A stretch of DNA of 64,000 nucleotides from Symbiodinium kawagutii (taxonomy: Eukaryota; Sar; Dinophyceae; Suessiales; Symbiodiniaceae), in NCBI GenBank assembly GCA_009767595.1, contig VSDK01022000.1:453428-517427 (forward strand), in the 5' to 3' direction. Below, in pieces: positions 61,101-64,000 of the stretch. Position numbers and translations under genes: made by a program. The notes under the pieces are model-generated. The model did not search any database, had not been told where the DNA came from, and saw only the letters and a program-made list of their open reading frames with translations. Each line of letters starts with the position of its first letter. Position 1 is the first letter of the stretch.

Positions 61101-63121
61101 ACCTACAAGTGCAACCTTTGGGGGATGTATGGTCATCCAAGTGGGTTATCAGCGGCCCTTATTGAAAAACTGGTGATTTACTACTGTGACAATAGATGAG
61201 GTAAATCAAAATATCAAGGCTATAGTAGTGATTCATATCTATAGATCCCTATGAATGGTTAGTGATGGATAGATATGGTCAGATATGTTTCGTACCCGGC
61301 CTGGGTGCGCCACAGAACCACCAGTCCATCTTGATAGCAGAAAGATATTAATCACTACAAATGAAGGTTTCTCAGAATAGGGGAACCCCAAAATGGATGG
61401 TTTGTTACTATAACCGGTTGATAAGCTGGATGAATTGGGGTTACCCCTATTTCGAGAAACCACCAAATAGCTGTTGATCGACCATCAAACATGGCGGTTA
61501 ATGAACAACTTCATCTACCATTCATTGGTGAACTCAGAAGTCCTGATGACCATCCACCAGTAAGGGAATATGGTCATCCAGTTCTGTTCATGGCACGTGG
61601 TTCTGCGGGTGTTTGCAGGGCCCTGAACCCGTTCACATCCCCAAAATGCTTTAAGCAATAGCTCCAGATGTTCAACTGGCAGCTTCTTGGTATAAAGGCT
61701 TCTTAAGCTTTAAAATATCTTCCAGCTTTGTTTGTCACGCCATGTGACGGCATAGCACAGCAGGTTCATGTTTGCAAAACTGAGCTAGTAGATGCAAGTA
61801 GTACGAATTCCAGCGCTGATGGCTGGTGAAGCATATTGTTCGTGGGTGTAGAACTGATGTATCTCGAAAATAGTAGGGGTTCCCGTATGACCAATGACAG
61901 CCACATCCGGGCAATTTTTCAACAATAGTACGAATGTAGCCTACAAACAAAATGACATCAATACAACCACCCATGCGTTCTATAATCATTAGTATCCTGG
62001 TGCCCGCAAGACCTATCAACCACCAATTTGCCTGTTCAGCTCGTTGGTTCTTAATTGAGCCATGGCAAGGAAAAAATTGAACAGCTGTAGACTCTTAGTA
62101 AGCCAGGTAGTCTCAGTGCGTAGCTTCAAGGAAACTTTTTCATCAACCAGAAATCACTCGCTTCTCATCAATCACGGAACTTTGAATGATGAATCACTAG
62201 GGGAATAATCCCCCACCAATCGGGGAATTTTGCTGAGACTCGTTGGTGAGTTTAATCCCCACCACTGGGGGCCCACATCAGTCATTTCACCTCCCAACCA
62301 GCGCCACCATGAACCACCAATCATGAACCACGACGCACAACTGTTGCCCCGTTGTAAAAGNNNNNNNNNNNNNNNNNNNNNNNNNNNNNNNNNNNNNNNG
62401 TCGGACGGGTCAGCTAACTGCTGGGCTGGTGCTTCCGATGCTGAAACGCACCTGGAATGATGGTACTGTTTGAAGCAATTAAGCATCGGAAGGTGACAAA
62501 CGAGTAACGAGTATTGATTGCACCTTGAAAGTTCTTAATTTGTTGTGAATGACATTTTTCAGCACGATTGGAACTCATGCTTTGATCGTAAATTTGGGAG
62601 AAACTGATTGTTCAGTGGTAACAAATCTAGAATCACACGAGGATCATTGAAATGATTCACCAGTAAGAGGTAATATAATGATTTCTGTTTACTAATAAAT
62701 GGATGATTCTCACAAGAGATCTTTATAAATCATCCAACTATGCTTCCATGGTTTAGCAAGATCTCCCATCAACGGTTCTTGAAAGACCCTGCCACAGTTC
62801 TTTTGGGGGCTCCTTCACAGTCATGGTGAAACACTAATCCGCAGTGGATGACTGTTTTTGGTGTTTGATGATGTCTGATGCTTGGAATCATGACCTACCG
62901 GATGACCGCGTGCAGTTTTGCCAAGAATTTCGGTCTCAACAGCTTGCTGGAAAGCAATCCATCAGCAATCCATCAGCAATCCATCAGCAAATCTCCCATG
63001 ACTCTCCAACTGATCCGACTCTCCGCCGCGTGTTGGGACGAGGCACCCCAGCGAGAACGGTCTGGGACAAGGTGTACAACGTGGACAGCAAAGATCCATA
63101 GTACTGGTCCACGAGGCGGAC
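50986..63121 (-). CDS. Voltage-gated cation channel gene, 3' part (pore to EF-hands)
   Basis: Gene-level entry. Exons in translation order: C1 63047-63121, C2 60757-60792, C3 58495-58552, C4 58242-58334, C5 57841-57890, C6 55649-55783, C7 53773-53862, C8 51749-51810, C9 50986-51047. All nine are phase-compatible (0/0, 0/0, 0/1, 1/1, 1/0, 0/0, 0/0, 0/2, 2/1) and total 661 nt. The product reads pore helix (YYGSLLSTLYTLSQTVLAG), filter region (VSWHEVMEP), S6 (LRQLLYIAFTLLAVLNVITG), cytoplasmic VFVDNAFRSADK helix, first EF-hand-like loop (DIRKEGMIQLED) and a second degenerate one. This is the Ion_trans (CaV/NaV-like) plan common in protists, acting in the plasma or another excitable membrane. The voltage sensor and S5 must lie to the right of 63121. 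Whether it is a one- or four-domain channel, and its ion, cannot be told. The stop codon is not located. Confidence 0.8.
51152..51240. mobile_element. Family B variant fragment
   Basis: GGCGAGCTGGGTCAAGCAGTTAACCAACCAATAATGGGG matches, reversed, the right end of the copy at 60583-60711. Confidence 0.5.
51264..51374. mobile_element. MITE-like element, family B (reverse orientation)
   Basis: GCTATGGGTCAATATTAACC at left, GGGTACAGGGTTTTGACCCACAGCC at right. Confidence 0.8.
51749..51810 (-). CDS. Cation channel gene, exon C8
   Basis: 62 nt. Acceptor CTGTAG|CGG, encodes RLPTSLPRGFEEFFEGCMRY plus two bases; GC donor ACAG|GCCACG. F-E-E-F-F-E-G-C-M-R is the exiting helix of an EF-hand; the loop before it lacks the usual acidic ligands. 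Confidence 0.7.
51847..51960. repeat. AT-rich tract with (GA)n
   Basis: TATATATATATATATGTATATA followed by ACAGAGAGAGAGAGAG. Confidence 0.8.
52244..52275. repeat. (TA)n microsatellite
   Basis: TATATATATATATAACTATATATATATA. Confidence 0.85.
52880..52960 (-). CDS. Possible alternative exon inside a channel intron
   Basis: Minus frame DTQELHSCHVALAQDIDGTG ends at a textbook donor CACT|GTAAGT. It lies inside the intron between C7 and C8, which join in phase without it, so it would be alternative or spurious. An overlapping plus frame is also open. Confidence 0.25.
53090..53265. mobile_element. MITE-like element, family A, with duplicated left end
   Basis: GGGTTTTATCAGAATAGGGATAG and, 60 bp on, GGGTGTTTATCAGAATAGGGGTACCCC, then ATCATCTAGTTATCAACCATTTATAGCAATA and a decayed right end CCCTCATTTTAAGATACCAC. 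Confidence 0.65.
53270..53760. other. Low-complexity background (AACCATCAACCATCAACTCACC orientation)
   Basis: Intron of the channel gene. ACCATCAAC and CAACCACTAAGC words; no gene seen. Confidence 0.6.
53773..53862 (-). CDS. Cation channel gene, exon C7
   Basis: 30 codons: ATMDAFFRVLGFHLYDKHRF then TELLVPGERQ. Acceptor ATGAG|GCG, donor CAG|GTGGAC, phase 0 both sides. It corresponds to the linker after the first EF-hand (A-F-F-x-x-L-G) leading into the second. Confidence 0.75.
53978..54110. mobile_element. MITE-like element, family A, long ends
   Basis: AAACAACTACTATTTGGAGACTTCTTAAGCCATAGGGAACCCC at left; GGGGGTACCCCTACGACTTGAGAAACCACCATAT at right. Confidence 0.8.
54505..54614. mobile_element. 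MITE-like element, family A
   Basis: GGTTTCTTCAAATGCTGGGGGTACCCC at left; TTGGATGATTTAGGGATGCCCCTATTTTGAGAAACACCC at right. Confidence 0.8.
55649..55783 (-). CDS. Cation channel gene, exon C6, EF-hand
   Basis: 45 codons. Acceptor GCGTAG|CTG, donor ATG|GTGACT. Encodes LRCLSLIRGFFNAV then the loop DIRKEGMIQLED and LTWFLDDVPWRANTSGVGM. The loop follows the EF-hand spacing (Asp 1, Gly 6, Ile 8, Asp 12), but position 3 is Arg and position 12 is Asp rather than Glu, so calcium binding may be weak or lost. Confidence 0.85.
55893..56096 (-). other. Open region in a channel intron
   Basis: Minus frame MRRSTVVTSTQLRCSSALLA and IRSLRLFLPLQQADSK looks protein-like, but exons C5 and C6 join in phase across it. 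Possible alternative exon or chance. Confidence 0.2.
56168..56282. mobile_element. MITE-like element, family A
   Basis: GGCTTCTCAAGTCATAGGGGTACCCCC...GTCATCCTTTAGTAGCCATTTATAGCAACAAACC...GGGTATCCCCATTTGAAGAAACACAC. Confidence 0.8.
56793..56890. mobile_element. MITE-like element, family C
   Basis: CTGGTTGGTGGTTTCAACG and GTTGAAACCACCAACTAG, interior TTTGAAAATATTAGTCAATCGACC. 98 bp. Confidence 0.8.
57339..57428. mobile_element. MITE-like element, family C
   Basis: CTGGTTGGTGGTTATAAGCC and CAAACTACCAACCAG. 90 bp. Confidence 0.75.
57841..57890 (-). CDS. Cation channel gene, exon C5
   Basis: 50 nt. Acceptor AAGAG|TT completes a split Val codon, then MNSETRSRVQEVDKKE, a charged helix between S6 and the EF-hands. 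Phase demands the GA donor GAG|GAGTGC. Confidence 0.6.
58033..58140. repeat. Hexanucleotide satellite (CGACAA)n
   Basis: ACGACAACGACAACG for about 100 bp after an AAAACGAAAACG lead-in. Lies in the intron between C4 and C5. Confidence 0.9.
58242..58334 (-). CDS. Cation channel gene, exon C4
   Basis: 93 nt. Acceptor GGGAG|GT completes the Gly of the S6 end, then VFVDNAFRSADKQQTDIIQK and VHSREVVRIP plus one base; donor CCAG|GTTGAT. N-V-I-T-G-V-F-V-D-N-A is a hallmark of the S6/cytoplasmic junction in this channel type. The frame is open beyond the acceptor, but only this cut keeps phase with C3. Confidence 0.85.
58495..58552 (-). CDS. Cation channel gene, exon C3 (S6)
   Basis: 58 nt: LRQLLYIAFTLLAVLNVIT plus one base. 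Acceptor GCGTAG|CTG, GC donor ACAG|GCAGGG. Hydrophobic S6 helix ending N-V-I-T-G. Confidence 0.85.
59876..59896. repeat. (CT)n microsatellite
   Basis: CTCTCTCTCTCTCTCTCTC. Confidence 0.85.
60583..60711. mobile_element. MITE-like element, family B variant
   Basis: GGTACCAGGCAGTGGGTCAG...GGTACCCCTGGTTCCC at left, GTTGGTTAACTGCTTGACCCAG at right. It abuts the 3' splice donor region of channel exon C2. Confidence 0.65.
60757..60792 (-). CDS. Cation channel gene, exon C2 (filter microexon)
   Basis: 36 nt, exactly VSWHEVMEPLLK. Acceptor CTCGAG|GTC, donor AAA|GTGGGA, phase 0 on both sides. Joined to C1 it gives LAG|VSWHEV, the turn and filter region of the pore loop. Confidence 0.75.
61361..61475. 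mobile_element. MITE-like element, family A
   Basis: GGTTTCTCAGAATAGGGGAACCCC at left; GGATGAATTGGGGTTACCCCTATTTCGAGAAACCACC at right. Confidence 0.85.
61870..61970 (-). other. Protein-like open stretch in a channel intron
   Basis: After TTTGTAG the minus frame reads ATFVLLLKNCPDVAVIGHTG then TPTIFEIHQ. It sits in intron C1-C2, whose flanks join in phase, so it is not needed by the channel. Unassigned. Confidence 0.25.
62361..62399. other. Assembly gap (N)
   Basis: 39 N, inside intron C1-C2. Confidence 1.
63047..63121 (-). CDS. Cation channel gene, exon C1 (pore helix)
   Basis: 25 codons: VRLVDQYYGSLLSTLYTLSQ then TVLAG. Acceptor CTCGAG|GTC, donor GGG|GTGCCT, phase 0. Amphipathic pore helix preceding the filter. 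The acceptor context CTCGAG|GTC is the same as at exon C2. Confidence 0.8.
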
Positions 63122-63499
63122 CTCGAGAGCCCGGGAAGACCGACCCCCTCCCCAGCATTGATAACTTGAGGCCCCCGGGGTGGTGAACGACTCAGCTTGG
63201 TTGGGAGGAAGGTAGTGACAGGTTAACCTCCCAACTGACCTTAGTTGGGTGGCTTGATGGACCCAAAGTTAAGGTCAGTTGATTCAACTCAACGCCCTGA
63301 GTTTGAGTCTGTGGACCTCCAAATGCCACCGGGCAGGACCAATCTGAGCTATCCGGGCCATTCGAATGGTTGTAAGGGTACCCTGTGGGCTGATGACCAT
63401 CCTCCAAGAATGGTGTCAAATGATCATGGCAGCCTCACAAGTGGACCGAAGCCCACAGTACGACCAAATGTAGAGATGCTTGGAGTCAAGCGCTCCCAA

Positions 63500-63880
63500 A
63501 AATATCAGCTTCACCATGAATTGAAGAGTTGCTTAACATGAAATTTGCATTCCTGGGCTTGTCCTGGGTCCGGAGTCGCGTTCTGATGGGGGAAGGCAGT
63601 GCCATGTATGATCCGACATGGTGCCCCAAGGTCCAGCCACATGAATTGACCATCCGAAAAACTTGGTAGACACCCATCTGGGTCCTCAGACTCCCAAAAA
63701 AGCATCGAGTAAACCAAGCCTGGGCAGCACAAATTGGTAACCCCTCGGTCAGCTCCGCCTCGCCCACTGCATTTTTTGGACGACTTCACTGGGCTCCGGA
63801 CGTTAATGTCCGGATGGTTCTGAATGTTGTCATACCTCGCAACGAAGCTGGGGCGCGCACCCGGTACGGTCATCAACGGC
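63500..63880 (-). other. Possible upstream exon region of the channel gene
   Basis: Two overlapping minus frames are open, including AQAWFTRCFFGSLRTQMGVY and QVFRMVNSCGW, or GLVYSMLFW in the other frame. Either could be membrane or pore sequence, but I find no consistent splice pair. Confidence 0.25.
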
Positions 63881-64000
63881 TTCCATTGGTTGGAATGCCA
63901 AAGTGGATTGCTGGCTCCCCAAATGGTTCATAGTGGTTTTTTCAGTGGTTAGTAATGGTAAGCAATTTGAATAGTGGTTTCAATGGCTAGTGTTGATGGT

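Noticed and set aside
1-64000. tRNA, rRNA, CRISPR, bacterial operons
   Set aside because: No cloverleaf, conserved rRNA core, regularly spaced direct repeats with unique spacers, or prokaryotic gene packing seen by eye.

Overview
This looks like nuclear DNA of a protist, most likely a dinoflagellate of the Symbiodiniaceae type (inference, about 0.75). There is no prokaryotic gene layout. Nearly all supportable coding signal lies on the minus strand, cut into very short exons of 32 to 135 nt. These exons join in phase and in family order only if many introns begin with GC or GA instead of GT. GC and GA donors, AG|G acceptors and co-oriented genes are known dinoflagellate traits. I had no search tools, so names rest on motifs and exon continuity.

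Two genes can be followed. Gene 1 (63121 down to 50986, minus) is the 3' part of a voltage-gated cation channel. Nine exons, all phase-compatible, encode the pore helix, a filter microexon, the end of S6, a cytoplasmic helix and a degenerate EF-hand pair. The voltage-sensor exons must lie beyond the right edge. Gene 2 (23704 down to 7459, minus) is a membrane di-iron enzyme of the fatty acid desaturase/hydroxylase type, with three histidine boxes on three exons. Further exon candidates lie between the genes (about 27 to 48.6 kb) and below gene 2 (below 5 kb). Some have good splice sites, but their parent proteins are unknown.

The rest is intron or intergenic DNA. A 5'-truncated LINE (24366-26639) has a poly(A) tail, a 13-bp target duplication and an intact reverse transcriptase frame. 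There are at least five families of short inverted-repeat (MITE-like) elements of about 100-210 bp. A degenerate 94-bp tandem array and a 949-bp tandem duplication sit in one intron of gene 2. Many microsatellites are present. A pervasive low-complexity background built from words like GGTTGATGATGGTTAATG keeps one strand orientation over hundreds of bases and then switches. Two assembly gaps (N) interrupt the window.

Region by region: 0-5 kb, a repeat-coded open frame and exons of an unidentified gene; 7-24 kb, gene 2; 24-27 kb, the LINE; 27-49 kb, orphan exon candidates, MITEs and satellites; 51-63 kb, gene 1; 63-64 kb, probably more of gene 1, unresolved.
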